From assembly GCA_964508715.1 (NCBI GenBank), contig CAZDUX010000017.1, positions 1 through 63,764 on the forward strand: DNA of 63,764 nucleotides. The letters run 5' to 3'. Source of the DNA: JAKALX01 sp964508715. Lineage in GTDB: Bacteria; Chloroflexota; Dehalococcoidia; Tepidiformales; Tepidiformaceae. How positions within the stretch are numbered: position 1 is the first letter of the stretch; the number at the start of each line of letters is the position of its first letter. The notes beneath the pieces are model-generated. The model did not search any database. It was not told the origin of the DNA and saw nothing but the letters and a program-made list of their open reading frames with translations. Of the stretch, positions 43,601-51,778 are shown in pieces. A program made the position numbers and the translations under genes.

Positions 43601-43649
43601 CCGGCTGACGGCGCAAGAGAGCCGCTCGACGCTTCCCACTGGCCGCTAA
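40629..43649 (+). CDS. Membrane LysM protein with C-terminal BTAD regulator domain
   Basis: A 1006-residue protein. N-terminal membrane helices (about residues 13-33 and 68-90, perhaps 120-140) lead to a LysM domain (about 184-238: SYTVVSGDSLWGIADRLL). A further helix (about 315-335) follows. The long cytoplasmic part carries a possible winged helix (FKVRCFGSFRVEAAEGEVNG) and a BTAD/SARP-type domain at the end (VDVDAFDAHVARAE, ALAIYTGDFMGD, then the TPR-like helices). This links a peptidoglycan-binding outside to a transcription-activator inside. GAGGAG lies before ATG 40629. The last gene of the Tad operon, it may sense the wall and control pilus genes. Confidence 0.87.
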   Translation: MTAALPTQARSSRLGLVALVALLVLMGTLLWRFLGPPATLLSVPDWGHVWDVLGGAQLRDDDVVAVAGGLAWLAIAYLAISVGLRLVLGTASSITGGAAWARTGLRVTEPLTLPFVRHLVDGALAGTIVLTAALQPSIGAASSGEPPTVSLMAPTHSREVIGLAAQPQAPDAAPEQTNLVATSYTVVSGDSLWGIADRLLGDGFRWTELWNLNQHRQMPDGRTFTNPNLIYAGWTLDLPQDETVVPLPMPDDQGDTEGEDEAEATPVILTATAEAAAPEPTPSPAPRGLIEETPRTGEGQQPKALPSLPTFPVEFMGGAAATVAAAGLFVFVFRHRHGSGGGGRRDERRERRPSGVGDAGRVLAMSRVLQQALAEFDFADTRIVLVRETDRILEFTLECPPGDANALVAARHSLSREIGCSVDGTELAPTEVCLKLSRFNRLASELFHEPEGASPLIVPVGATDDGIYYLNLLACGSALITGGRLESRDLLTSWLATFAPLYCPDEIRVVAEEASVAHIGDALSSLVGAEGHDHAASLAELARQLESVLAEDRQSPASALVVLAGPLAEPRDATAELEMVLRAGRDHGVVTVATTEVPVDVETGGQWGAQISFENQLRSDSRLLTLSLPRHPQLELEPVTIRRQTAPRPPARQPRPEAVATPPQNGHWPSSGNGHQHEAAFELTELPPLRAVPASDQVLVEPAAELLSDDEEDAPEAAPPANTSALSRQSALPMTDEGGEAVAASAGPLFKVRCFGSFRVEAAEGEVNGWTIQKARELLAFLLAHGGAPVLRETVAEALWPDGDLDQVSHQLSNAAYYLRRTLARAAPEVDSQVLVTANQRYHLRSGVFRVDVDAFDAHVARAEKLQGYEALVEYERALAIYTGDFMGDEVYEWAEVYRRDYQKRFVTAAHRAARLAFDSRDSGLAIRFYDAILARDSIDEEAARGIMRCHATLGDTNAVRRTYKALTAALRRELEDDAAEPLPETQGLHLRLTAQESRSTLPTGR

Positions 43650-43807
43650 CTTCGAGGTACCGCTCCCACATCTGATTGGTTCGAGACCATCTGCGCGACG
43701 CTTCAAGCTCACCGGCTCGTGGATGGGAGGAACAGAACCCCAGCTGCTGGGCCGCAACACAAGGAACCCGGCAAGTCGGTTCGTGTAAACTCCCACAGGG
43801 AGGTTCA

Positions 43808-44728
43808 ATGACGGCCATCGAGACTCCGCAGCATGTTGGCGAGTTCGTCCTCGGGAGACATCAGACCTTCCACCTAAGGGCTGGTTGGCTCGTGAAGGCG
43901 CTGGATGCACTCGCCCGAAATCCTGAGGCGCTTTCCGGACCCGAGAGCCATCATGCACTCGGTGTAGGGAAGAACATGTTGGAGGCCATCCGATACTGGG
44001 TGGTGGCGGCCGAACTGGCCGAGCAAGAGCGGTCGTCATCGACGCGGCGCTCACAGTTGCGGCTCACGCCCACTGGCGAGCTAATCTCGCGTCATGACCT
44101 CTACTTCGAGGACTCAGCATCGCTCTGGGTCGTTCACCTCGCGCTAGCGTCGAACTATCACGCAGCGACGGCGTGGTATTGGCTCTTCAATGAAGCGGAG
44201 TCCTCCGACTTCGGTAACCAGCAGCTTCTGATGGAGTTTTCGGGATGGTTGGAACGGGCGTCGGATGGGCGGGCTTTCTCTGAGTCCCAAGTGCGCAGAG
44301 AGCTTTCATGCTTGCGTCGTACGTATGTCCACGAGCCGGGGGGGCCGAAGTCGAACTCCCTCGACGATCAGCTGACTTGTCCATTGTCCTCATTGAGCCT
44401 GGTCTCGCGGGGCGAATCCGGGAATCTCCAGTTGCGGCTGGGCAGAAAGCCTGGCATGCCGCTTGAGGTGTTCCTATTCGCCCTCCATCGGTACGCCACG
44501 AACTCCCGAACCGTGTATTCGCTAGACGAACTCAGATGGGAACGGTACAGCCCCGGGCGTCTGCTCGGGCTGGATTCCCCGTCCCTGCTCGATTTGCTCT
44601 TGCAGGCACAGTCGCACCGTCCGTCGTCGATTCGAGTGACAGAGACCGCAGGCCTGCGGCAGGTGACAATCGTTCCAATCGATCCCATCGACATACTCGC
44701 GGGGTACTATGCGCGACACTCCTCATAG
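43808..44728 (+). CDS. sspB: DUF4007 protein, SspB-like phosphorothioation component
   Basis: A 306-residue protein of the DUF4007 family: GRHQTFHLRAGWLVKALDAL, the segment ALGVGKNMLEAIRYWVVAA and the C-terminal EVFLFALHRYA. In SspABCD systems the DUF4007 protein SspB is a nickase needed for single-strand DNA phosphorothioation. GGGAGG precedes ATG 43808. It overlaps the following ATPase gene by 20 bases. Downstream order (DUF4007, large ATPase, PAPS-reductase-like) fits sspBCD. Assignment to Ssp is by family and order. Confidence 0.85.
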   Translation: MTAIETPQHVGEFVLGRHQTFHLRAGWLVKALDALARNPEALSGPESHHALGVGKNMLEAIRYWVVAAELAEQERSSSTRRSQLRLTPTGELISRHDLYFEDSASLWVVHLALASNYHAATAWYWLFNEAESSDFGNQQLLMEFSGWLERASDGRAFSESQVRRELSCLRRTYVHEPGGPKSNSLDDQLTCPLSSLSLVSRGESGNLQLRLGRKPGMPLEVFLFALHRYATNSRTVYSLDELRWERYSPGRLLGLDSPSLLDLLLQAQSHRPSSIRVTETAGLRQVTIVPIDPIDILAGYYARHSS

Positions 44729-47700
44729 CCGCGCTCTGACGGCGGATGCATTGTCCGTCGAACCGAGATTCGTGCGGTCTGCGGATATAGTCCGGGATCA
44801 CCCGAACCACGCGTGGCTGCCGCCGTTCCGGTTCTCGAAGAAGAGTGTTGACGTACTTCGGGCTGCCCTCGACGAGTCGACTGGTGGCAGCCGTGCAGTT
44901 GCACTGGTCGGACCCTATGGATCTGGGAAGTCCTTGCTCACAGTGGCGCTAATGTCCCTTCTGGATCATCGTCCCGCGGACGACTGGACGAGACGACTCG
45001 ATGCGGACCTTGGCGACCTTGCTCCGGACTTACTTGAGGCGAGTGTTAGTGCGCGAGCCGCGGGTGGCTATCTGTCGGTTGCGCTCGAGGCCGGCCCCGA
45101 GGGCCTCGCTCATCCGTTGTTGAGTGCTCTAAGAGGCAGTCTGGGAGGCCTGATCGAGCCCCACTCACGACTCGCGCGCCGAATCGATGGACTTCTACGC
45201 AACGAACGCGTCGCAGAGGTCATTCAGGTCGTCGAAGACGCCATTGGACTGGCGGTCGCCTCCGGTCGTCGGGGACTCCTAATAGTCGTTGACGAGTTCG
45301 GTCGTGTCCTTGAAGGCCAGCCCAAGGCGTCTGTCAACTCCTTGGCCTTAATCCAGGAGCTGGCGGAGCTATCCGACCGCACTTCCGGCGGCCAGCTCAA
45401 ACTCTTCGTCTCCGTGCATCAGGGATTCCAGGACTACGCCAGTAGCATGTCCCCCGGCCGTAAGAAGGAGTGGGCGAAGGTCCAGGGTCGCTTTCTCCAG
45501 ATGAGTTACCAGGCCGATGTGTCAGAGCTTTATTCCGCATTCGCCTCGAGCATCCACATTGGCGATGCGCTGAGGGGGGACGTCGAACGGTGGGCTCAGG
45601 CGCGGTGGCCCGAAGTTGAGGCGGCACTGGGCCTGGATGGACAAGACGGCCTTGAGCGGTACTTGGCTGGAATGTGGCCCCTCGATCCGATGACCGCTTT
45701 CCTCTTGCCCCGTCTCGCGGTGGCGATCGCGCAGAACGAGCGGTCGGCGTTCGCGTTTCTGAGTTCTGGAGACCCGCGCGCCCTGAGGGGCTGGATTCAA
45801 CGCAATCTCAGCGACGGACAAATCGATCCGTTGCCAACACTCGAGGCAGACTACCTTTTCGACTTCTTCTCAGCGATTGAGTTCGGGGCGGTCCTGCCGC
45901 GACGACCGCGACAAGTCCTCGCCCAGGCGAGGATCGCGCTAGAGCAGCTCTCGGACGGTTCGGGAACTGAGACACGACTAGTAAAGGCCATTGCCACTAT
46001 CTCGCTCGTGCGGGACCAGGCCAGGCTCCGGCCCACCTTCGGGGCCATCGCGGCCTGCCTGCCATCGATGTCACGTAAGGACGCCGTGGATGGGCTGAAG
46101 AAACTAGCCCGCCAGAACGTCGTGGTGTACCACCGCCACTCGGAAGAGTACGCCCTCAATCCTGGAAGCGGCATCGATGTTGACTTGCTGGTCGATCAGG
46201 CGCTACGGGAAGGGAACAGTCTGGTAGCACTCAGAAGCGAGGTGGAACGGCTTTTCCCGCTCGAACCCGTGATTGCTCATCGGGTCACGTTCGTGCGAGG
46301 AACTACCCGCTCATTCTCCCAATCCTTCGTACTGCCGGACCAGCTCGACGACGACTCTCAGATGCAAGCCACGTCGTTGGGCGAGACCCGTGGTCGCCCA
46401 GACGGCCGAATCCGTTACGTGTTGGCAGTTGATGAGGATCAGCTGGCTTTCGTACGACGACTGGCGCCCAAGGTATCCAGCGGTCTCGATTTGTTGGTAG
46501 TGCCTGATGAGCCCCTCGCCGGGTTGCCAACCGTTGCATTGGAAGTTGCGGCACTCCGTCGGCTACAAGACTCACCTGAAACCGCGCTGGACGGTGTCGC
46601 CCGTCATGAGCTGACGGAGCGAGTCGACGAGGCTAGTGCCGCTCTCGAGCGGGCGCTCTCCCCTGTCATCAATCCGGGTTCTGCAAGTTGGTACGCGGGA
46701 GGACCGGGAGCGCGCCCCGGCTCACAGAGAGAAGTACAAGCACTACTCTCGGCGGCAGCCGAAACGGCCTTCGGTTCGTGTCCGGTCCTACGAAACGAGC
46801 TGATCAACCGCCGCGACCTGTCATCGGCTGCCGTCGTTGCCGCCAAACTGGTCGTTGACCGCCTGATCGGTGGCGACTGGCAGGCAGGCCTGGGATTCTC
46901 CGGCAACGGACCGGAAGTGAGCATTACGCGAGCCCTCTTGGAAGACACCGGCATTCTACGCGAGACCGACGACGATGCTCGGTGGACGATTGGAGTGCCT
47001 GAATCGGAAGCATGGGCCTCCATCTGGAGTCTGGTTGATCAGCGTATCCGGAGCGAATCGAGCACCGGCGTAGCAATCAGCGAAATCTGGGACACCCTCG
47101 CCCAACCCCCCTACGGTATCCGCTTCGGCGTCCTGCCGTTATTCACCTGGGCCTTTCTTGCGGCGAATCGCGATTCATTGTGCCTCTTCGAGCGAGGAAC
47201 ATACCTGCCAGTCTGGTCTGTCGAACTATATGACCGCATGAGTAGGTGGCCCGAACAGTTCAGCGTGCGGCATCTCGCAACCGATGCCGGAGGGTCGAGC
47301 ATCGTCTCTGGCCTTCTTAACGCACTCCCATCGGCACCGGTAGCAACATCAGCTCCCGGCGACGAGGTGCAGCTCAACCGTTTTCTCAGAGCGCTATTCG
47401 AGTGGTACCGCGGGCTTCCCGAGTTCAGCAAGAAGACGAAGGAGCTCTCAATTCCGGCTCAGGCGCTTCGAGGGACGCTCAACCGAGCGAAGGACCCGGT
47501 CGACCTCGTACTCAGCCGCATCCCAGAGGCTCTCGGGTTCGAGGGACCGAGCCGCGCGTCCACGGAGGACTCAGCCAGCTTAGTGGCGGCTTTCCGTACC
47601 GCGTGCGCGGAGATCGCGGGAGTGTACCCGCAGCTGTTATGGCAGCTGGTAGCCGAACAAGCCGTACTCCTCGGCGTTGGTGCGAGCACAGCAGAAGTCC

Positions 47701-48188
47701 GGCACGAGTACCGGAGGCTGCGCGAGGGCCTCGGAGACTATGCGCTCGGAACAGCGAGCGCCAGCTTCCTATTACGGGCAGCCGACGACGGCCTCCCCGG
47801 CGAGGAATGGTGCGTGTCGGTTGCATCAGCAGTGGTTGGTACGCCGCCATCCCTCTGGTCCGATGCCGACCGATTAACATTCACCGGGAAGCTCCCACCG
47901 CTTGTCCAGGAAATCACTGATGGCGTGGCAACGCGAGTCCGCCTCGGCGAAGCCGATGGAGTGTTGTCAGATGCGTCCAGACTTGCGATCTTTCGGCAGG
48001 GGCAAGCGGTAGTAGATGTCGTCAACCATCGTCCCTTGTCGGCGCCAGGCGAACGAGCCTTGGCGGGACTAAAGGCAGTGCTTGATGCCCAGCTATCCCA
48101 CTCGCCGCCATGGGAGCGCCAGGCCATCGTTACGAGGTTAGTCGAGCTGTTCATCGGTCAGGAAACAGGCCAGGAGGATTCCACTTGA
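44709..48188 (+). CDS. sspC: Large P-loop ATPase, SspC-like
   Basis: A 1159-residue protein. Walker A is GPYGSGKS (residues 68-75) and Walker B GLLIVVDEFGRVLE. The rest is mostly helical, with no membrane segments. Its position between the DUF4007 and PAPS-reductase-like genes and its size identify it as the ATPase of an Ssp-type system (SspC), which works with SspB and SspD to place the sulphur. It overlaps sspB by 20 bases and sspD by 4 (TTGA), so the three are translationally coupled. Confidence 0.83.
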   Translation: MRDTPHSRALTADALSVEPRFVRSADIVRDHPNHAWLPPFRFSKKSVDVLRAALDESTGGSRAVALVGPYGSGKSLLTVALMSLLDHRPADDWTRRLDADLGDLAPDLLEASVSARAAGGYLSVALEAGPEGLAHPLLSALRGSLGGLIEPHSRLARRIDGLLRNERVAEVIQVVEDAIGLAVASGRRGLLIVVDEFGRVLEGQPKASVNSLALIQELAELSDRTSGGQLKLFVSVHQGFQDYASSMSPGRKKEWAKVQGRFLQMSYQADVSELYSAFASSIHIGDALRGDVERWAQARWPEVEAALGLDGQDGLERYLAGMWPLDPMTAFLLPRLAVAIAQNERSAFAFLSSGDPRALRGWIQRNLSDGQIDPLPTLEADYLFDFFSAIEFGAVLPRRPRQVLAQARIALEQLSDGSGTETRLVKAIATISLVRDQARLRPTFGAIAACLPSMSRKDAVDGLKKLARQNVVVYHRHSEEYALNPGSGIDVDLLVDQALREGNSLVALRSEVERLFPLEPVIAHRVTFVRGTTRSFSQSFVLPDQLDDDSQMQATSLGETRGRPDGRIRYVLAVDEDQLAFVRRLAPKVSSGLDLLVVPDEPLAGLPTVALEVAALRRLQDSPETALDGVARHELTERVDEASAALERALSPVINPGSASWYAGGPGARPGSQREVQALLSAAAETAFGSCPVLRNELINRRDLSSAAVVAAKLVVDRLIGGDWQAGLGFSGNGPEVSITRALLEDTGILRETDDDARWTIGVPESEAWASIWSLVDQRIRSESSTGVAISEIWDTLAQPPYGIRFGVLPLFTWAFLAANRDSLCLFERGTYLPVWSVELYDRMSRWPEQFSVRHLATDAGGSSIVSGLLNALPSAPVATSAPGDEVQLNRFLRALFEWYRGLPEFSKKTKELSIPAQALRGTLNRAKDPVDLVLSRIPEALGFEGPSRASTEDSASLVAAFRTACAEIAGVYPQLLWQLVAEQAVLLGVGASTAEVRHEYRRLREGLGDYALGTASASFLLRAADDGLPGEEWCVSVASAVVGTPPSLWSDADRLTFTGKLPPLVQEITDGVATRVRLGEADGVLSDASRLAIFRQGQAVVDVVNHRPLSAPGERALAGLKAVLDAQLSHSPPWERQAIVTRLVELFIGQETGQEDST

Positions 48189-48970
48189 GCAATCAGCCAG
48201 CACGTCACATCCTAGGTATCTCTGGAGGCAAGGACAGCACCGCGCTAGCGATCTACCTCCGTGATCGTGTTCCTGAGATGGAGTATGTCTTCCTCGATAC
48301 AGGAAAAGAGCTCCCCGAGACATATGAATATCTCGGAAAGCTAGAGGCGTTCTTAGGCAAGACTATCAAGCGCATCAACGCCGACTACAGCTTCGACCAC
48401 TACCTGGATGTCTTTGGTGGCTATCTACCATCTCCTACAGCCCGTTGGTGCACCAAGAACCTGAAGCTAAAGCCGTTCGAACGATACGTTGGTGACGATC
48501 TGGCGTACTCATACGTAGCGATCAGGGCAGATGAGGACCGGGTGGGACACATATCAACCAAGAAGAATTTGGTCACGAAGTTTCCTTTTCGTGAAGACGG
48601 AATCGTGTATGAAGACGTCCTTCAGATTCTGCGAGAGAGTGGCGTTGGATTACCCGCCTACTATTCTTGGCGGACACGATCAGGTTGCTACTTTTGCTTT
48701 TTCCAACGGAAATCAGAGTGGGTGGGCCTGAAACGCGAGCACCCAGAACTGTTCGAGAAGGCCAAGAGTTACGAAAAGATCGACCCAACGAGTGGTCGGA
48801 GGTTCACATGGTCTCGCGCAGAATCCTTGGAGGAGCTGGAACAACGATCCGACGATATAAGTGCGCGGTCGGCGCGAGCTAGGTCGGTCCCGGGTTCAAC
48901 TCTTCTTGAGGTGTTCACCGGTTCGGATGACGACGATCCGAGGGAGGCATGCCTGATTTGCCATCTGTAG
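48185..48970 (+). CDS. sspD: PAPS-reductase/ATP-pyrophosphatase family, SspD-like
   Basis: A 261-residue enzyme. The PP-loop is SGGKDS (residues 13-18). Cys residues in SPTARWCTKNLKLKP, in GCYFCFFQR and in CLICHL are spaced like the Fe-S cluster ligands of DndC/SspD. It would activate the backbone phosphate (adenylation) and pass sulphur from a cysteine desulphurase. No sspA/dndA desulphurase is in the window, so a host IscS-type enzyme must serve. It starts at TTG 48185, overlapping the sspC stop, with AGGAGG 7 bases upstream. Confidence 0.9.
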   Translation: MSNQPARHILGISGGKDSTALAIYLRDRVPEMEYVFLDTGKELPETYEYLGKLEAFLGKTIKRINADYSFDHYLDVFGGYLPSPTARWCTKNLKLKPFERYVGDDLAYSYVAIRADEDRVGHISTKKNLVTKFPFREDGIVYEDVLQILRESGVGLPAYYSWRTRSGCYFCFFQRKSEWVGLKREHPELFEKAKSYEKIDPTSGRRFTWSRAESLEELEQRSDDISARSARARSVPGSTLLEVFTGSDDDDPREACLICHL

Positions 48971-49022
48971 CCTTCAGCGTCGCCCTTGGGGCTGCAAGTG
49001 CTTCCCAGCCAGGTATCGTGGC

Positions 49023-51368
49023 ATGTCCACGCTGAGAAACACTTTTCCGATACTGGTCGACTGCGTTGCGGCTGGGGGTTTGGAGTCCTCCGCTTACGCC
49101 GAGTCGGAAGTCTCCGAGTTGCTTCCTAGCAGTGCGTGGAGCGCGGTGGTCACGGAGCTCGCTGACGCCGCGATGTCCGACGGGCTCGACCATCTCACAC
49201 TCGCAGAGCTGATTCCGGGTATCAACGCGTGGCGTGAGGTCACACTTGATGACCCTATCGTGTTGCGGAAGATACCCCGTCTCTCTGTGCGTGCCGGAAA
49301 CTGCCTCAGCCGCGGGAACATCAGGACTTGGGAGGATGTCTCCGGGCTGAGAGGCCGCGACCTGAGTAACCTCCGAAACTTCGGCGAAAAGTCCAAACGC
49401 GAGGTGATTCGAGCCGCTATCCAGCTTGCAATCTCTCTACCAGAAGCTGACTCATCTCCGAGGTCCCTCGATGTGCCGGCCGAACCGGAGGCTCGCGCGG
49501 CGACGATGTTCCGTGAGCTTCTGGCAGTTCGCCGCCGGCCCAGCAGATCCCCCGCGATGGGTGGCGTAGACCCGCAAGCGCGTCGTGAATTACGCGGTGT
49601 CACCGGAGATGCGACATACGCCGAGGCTGAAGGAGTGTGGACGGCTTTGGCGTCGCTGATGGGTTGGGCAGCGTCCCGACGACCCGACATCGCGGTCGGC
49701 GATGTGTTGGAGCTGAAGAACCCAGAAGAATTGCCGGGAGACGTGCGCTCGGAGTGGGTCGCCTTGAGTTCGATGCAGGCGAGTAAGCTTGGGGATCCCT
49801 CTCTTGTGCGTCCCGACATTGACGCCCTTCTGGACGAGATCCTGAGTGCGTTCGGATCCGCACAGAGAGCGGTGCTCGAGCAGCGCATTCTTTCGCTGTC
49901 CGCCCCCACACTTGAACAGGTCGGCGGGATGATAGGTGTCACACGGGAACGAGTGAGACAGATCCAAGTCAGGATGGAGAAGCGGCTCGACGACATCCTT
50001 GCTCTTCCGCGCTTTCGTCCCCTCGTTTGGCGAGCTGCCGAACTACGGACCGCGCTGGGCACGATGGCGCTAAGCAGTCATCCGCACACCGCCGCGGCTT
50101 TGGCGGTCGCCTGCCGGGGTGCAACGGACGAACGACTAGCCATTGCTCAATCACTCATGTTGCGAATGGCCGGGCCTTACCTGGAGCAAGATGGATGGTT
50201 GGTCCGCGGGAATGCGTCGGACCTCGCCACGGCGTCACTCAGAGGGCGGTGCGACTCGAATGGCCTGCTCCCTTTTGTCGACGCGCAATCGTGGCTTCAT
50301 GAACGCGGCGTCGCCCCGCAGTTCCATGAGGACTGGCTGCACCAACTGGCTCGATTTAGGCGGTTTGGTGACACGCTCGCCCTTTGGGTGGGCTCCGTCG
50401 TGGACAAGTGCGTTGCTCTCTTGGCGCTTCGGGGCGAACCTGCCACCGCCGAGAGCCTAGTCGAGGCTGTGGGAGAGGGACACAGTGTGAATGGCGCCAG
50501 ACAGCGCTTCTTCGAAGATCCACGAATGATTCGCATCAACCGGTCTCAGTGGGCGCTGGCTGATTGGGGGTTGGAAGAGTACTCGGGCATTGTGGAGGAG
50601 ATTGCACAGAGGATCGATCAAGAAGGTGGCCAAGCGAAGCTTCTGGACGTTATCGCTGATGTGGCGCGTACCTTCGAAGTCCGAGAGGCGTCCGTTCGGC
50701 TCTACGCGATGGCACCTATGTTCGTGACGGACAACGGTTGGGTAAGGTTGCGTCGGTCGGACGAGGCGTTCCAGGTCAGCGGGACGATTTCTGAGTATGA
50801 GGGTGTGTACCAGCCGTCGCCCTCACGCGTGTCTATCGTGCTCAGGGTTGATAAGGAGACGCTACGCGGCAGCGGGAGGGCCATCGCGCCGGCCATAGGA
50901 GTAGCGCTCGGAGTATTGCCAGGTAGTTCTGCGGTCTTCCACAGTGATGGCGCGAGCGTCAGAGTCACGTGGCCGATGTCCTCTGCGATGGGTGCGACAG
51001 TCGGATCTCTGCGACAGTTGGCGCACCAGGTGGAGTGCGCCGACGGCGACCGAGTGCGGCTTGACTTTGACCTTGGGTTATCAACGGTGTCACCAACCCG
51101 CGTTCCGGCCGCGTCCGAGAAGGCCGGAGATCGTCTTCTCCGACTACAGTTGCTGACTGGCATCGACGTGTCGGGGCGTAATCCAACGGAAGCGGTCGCA
51201 GATGCCGTCGGCGTGTCTGCCGATCGAGTGCTCGGTGTTCTTCGTTCACGTGGCGATGCGGACGTTGCCGAGCTTCTGCGAAGTCGAGATCTAGACTCAA
51301 GTCTACAGGATGCCCTTCAGGATCTTGCCGCAAGTCTCGGCGATGCACATCATCTCGAGGGGAGGTAA
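49023..51368 (+). CDS. Protein joining alpha-CTD-like and sigma-region-4-like domains
   Basis: A 781-residue protein. Residues about 78-138 (IPRLSVRAGNCLSRGNIRTW, then LSNLRNFGEKSKREVI) follow the helix-hairpin-helix pattern of the RNA polymerase alpha C-terminal domain. Residues about 268-325 (TLEQVGGMIGVTRERVRQIQ, with a YLEQR-like helix before) match sigma-70 region 4. C-terminal helical repeats (WALADWGLEEY, GNARQRFFEDP-like) read like tandem winged helices. I know no characterised protein with this combination. Situated 52 bases after sspD on the same strand and facing the restriction-like operon, it may sense or control transcription in the defence locus. Confidence 0.8.
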   Translation: MSTLRNTFPILVDCVAAGGLESSAYAESEVSELLPSSAWSAVVTELADAAMSDGLDHLTLAELIPGINAWREVTLDDPIVLRKIPRLSVRAGNCLSRGNIRTWEDVSGLRGRDLSNLRNFGEKSKREVIRAAIQLAISLPEADSSPRSLDVPAEPEARAATMFRELLAVRRRPSRSPAMGGVDPQARRELRGVTGDATYAEAEGVWTALASLMGWAASRRPDIAVGDVLELKNPEELPGDVRSEWVALSSMQASKLGDPSLVRPDIDALLDEILSAFGSAQRAVLEQRILSLSAPTLEQVGGMIGVTRERVRQIQVRMEKRLDDILALPRFRPLVWRAAELRTALGTMALSSHPHTAAALAVACRGATDERLAIAQSLMLRMAGPYLEQDGWLVRGNASDLATASLRGRCDSNGLLPFVDAQSWLHERGVAPQFHEDWLHQLARFRRFGDTLALWVGSVVDKCVALLALRGEPATAESLVEAVGEGHSVNGARQRFFEDPRMIRINRSQWALADWGLEEYSGIVEEIAQRIDQEGGQAKLLDVIADVARTFEVREASVRLYAMAPMFVTDNGWVRLRRSDEAFQVSGTISEYEGVYQPSPSRVSIVLRVDKETLRGSGRAIAPAIGVALGVLPGSSAVFHSDGASVRVTWPMSSAMGATVGSLRQLAHQVECADGDRVRLDFDLGLSTVSPTRVPAASEKAGDRLLRLQLLTGIDVSGRNPTEAVADAVGVSADRVLGVLRSRGDADVAELLRSRDLDSSLQDALQDLAASLGDAHHLEGR

Positions 51369-51778
51369 TCCCCGAGCCGATTCGTCAGAGTCAAAATGGG
51401 CTCGGCTTCGCCCAGCAGTTGGTCCAACAGCCAAGGGAAGCCGCCATTGGCATACTCGGAGGCGATGCGGATCACCTGGCTCGGACGCTCCAACACCTTT
51501 TCGCCCTCCTCCGCGAGCGCCAGCGCTTCCAAATGCGTGATGCGCCAAGGGTCGGACGCCAGAATCGCCCCATCATTGAACTTGACCGTCTTCGCAGGCA
51601 GGGGGGTGCGCTCTCCGAGTTGGACCCCAACGCCGATCGCGAGCCACCAAGCGTCCACCTGCCGAGCAAACGGTTTTGCGTCCTTTTCTGACCGCGAGAC
51701 GAAATCGCTGAGCCGATCGCTCACTTCCTGAGCGATGAACAGGTCCTGGCTGGCGTACGGATTTACAATGAGCGCCAT
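51350..51778 (-). CDS. Small protein of the Ssp-associated operon
   Basis: A 142-residue soluble protein. No catalytic motif is obvious (core QVDAWWLAIGVGVQLGER, GGFPWLLDQLLGEAEPILTL). ATG 51778 overlaps the stop of the SMC-like gene (TGATG), so it is the last gene of that operon. Its 3' end overlaps the end of the alpha-CTD/sigma-4 gene by 19 bases, tail to tail. It is likely a partner of the SMC-like ATPase. Confidence 0.7.
   Translation of the reverse strand: MALIVNPYASQDLFIAQEVSDRLSDFVSRSEKDAKPFARQVDAWWLAIGVGVQLGERTPLPAKTVKFNDGAILASDPWRITHLEALALAEEGEKVLERPSQVIRIASEYANGGFPWLLDQLLGEAEPILTLTNRLGDYLPSR

Noticed and set aside
43781..43792. TAAACT as the -10 box of the ssp operon promoter
   Set aside because: No matching -35 at proper distance; one hexamer alone is not enough.
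49094..50062. Long leftward frame (322 codons) opposite the alpha-CTD/sigma-4 gene
   Set aside because: GC-rich antisense openness; the + strand frame has clear domains, the antisense one is Ser/Arg-rich without any.
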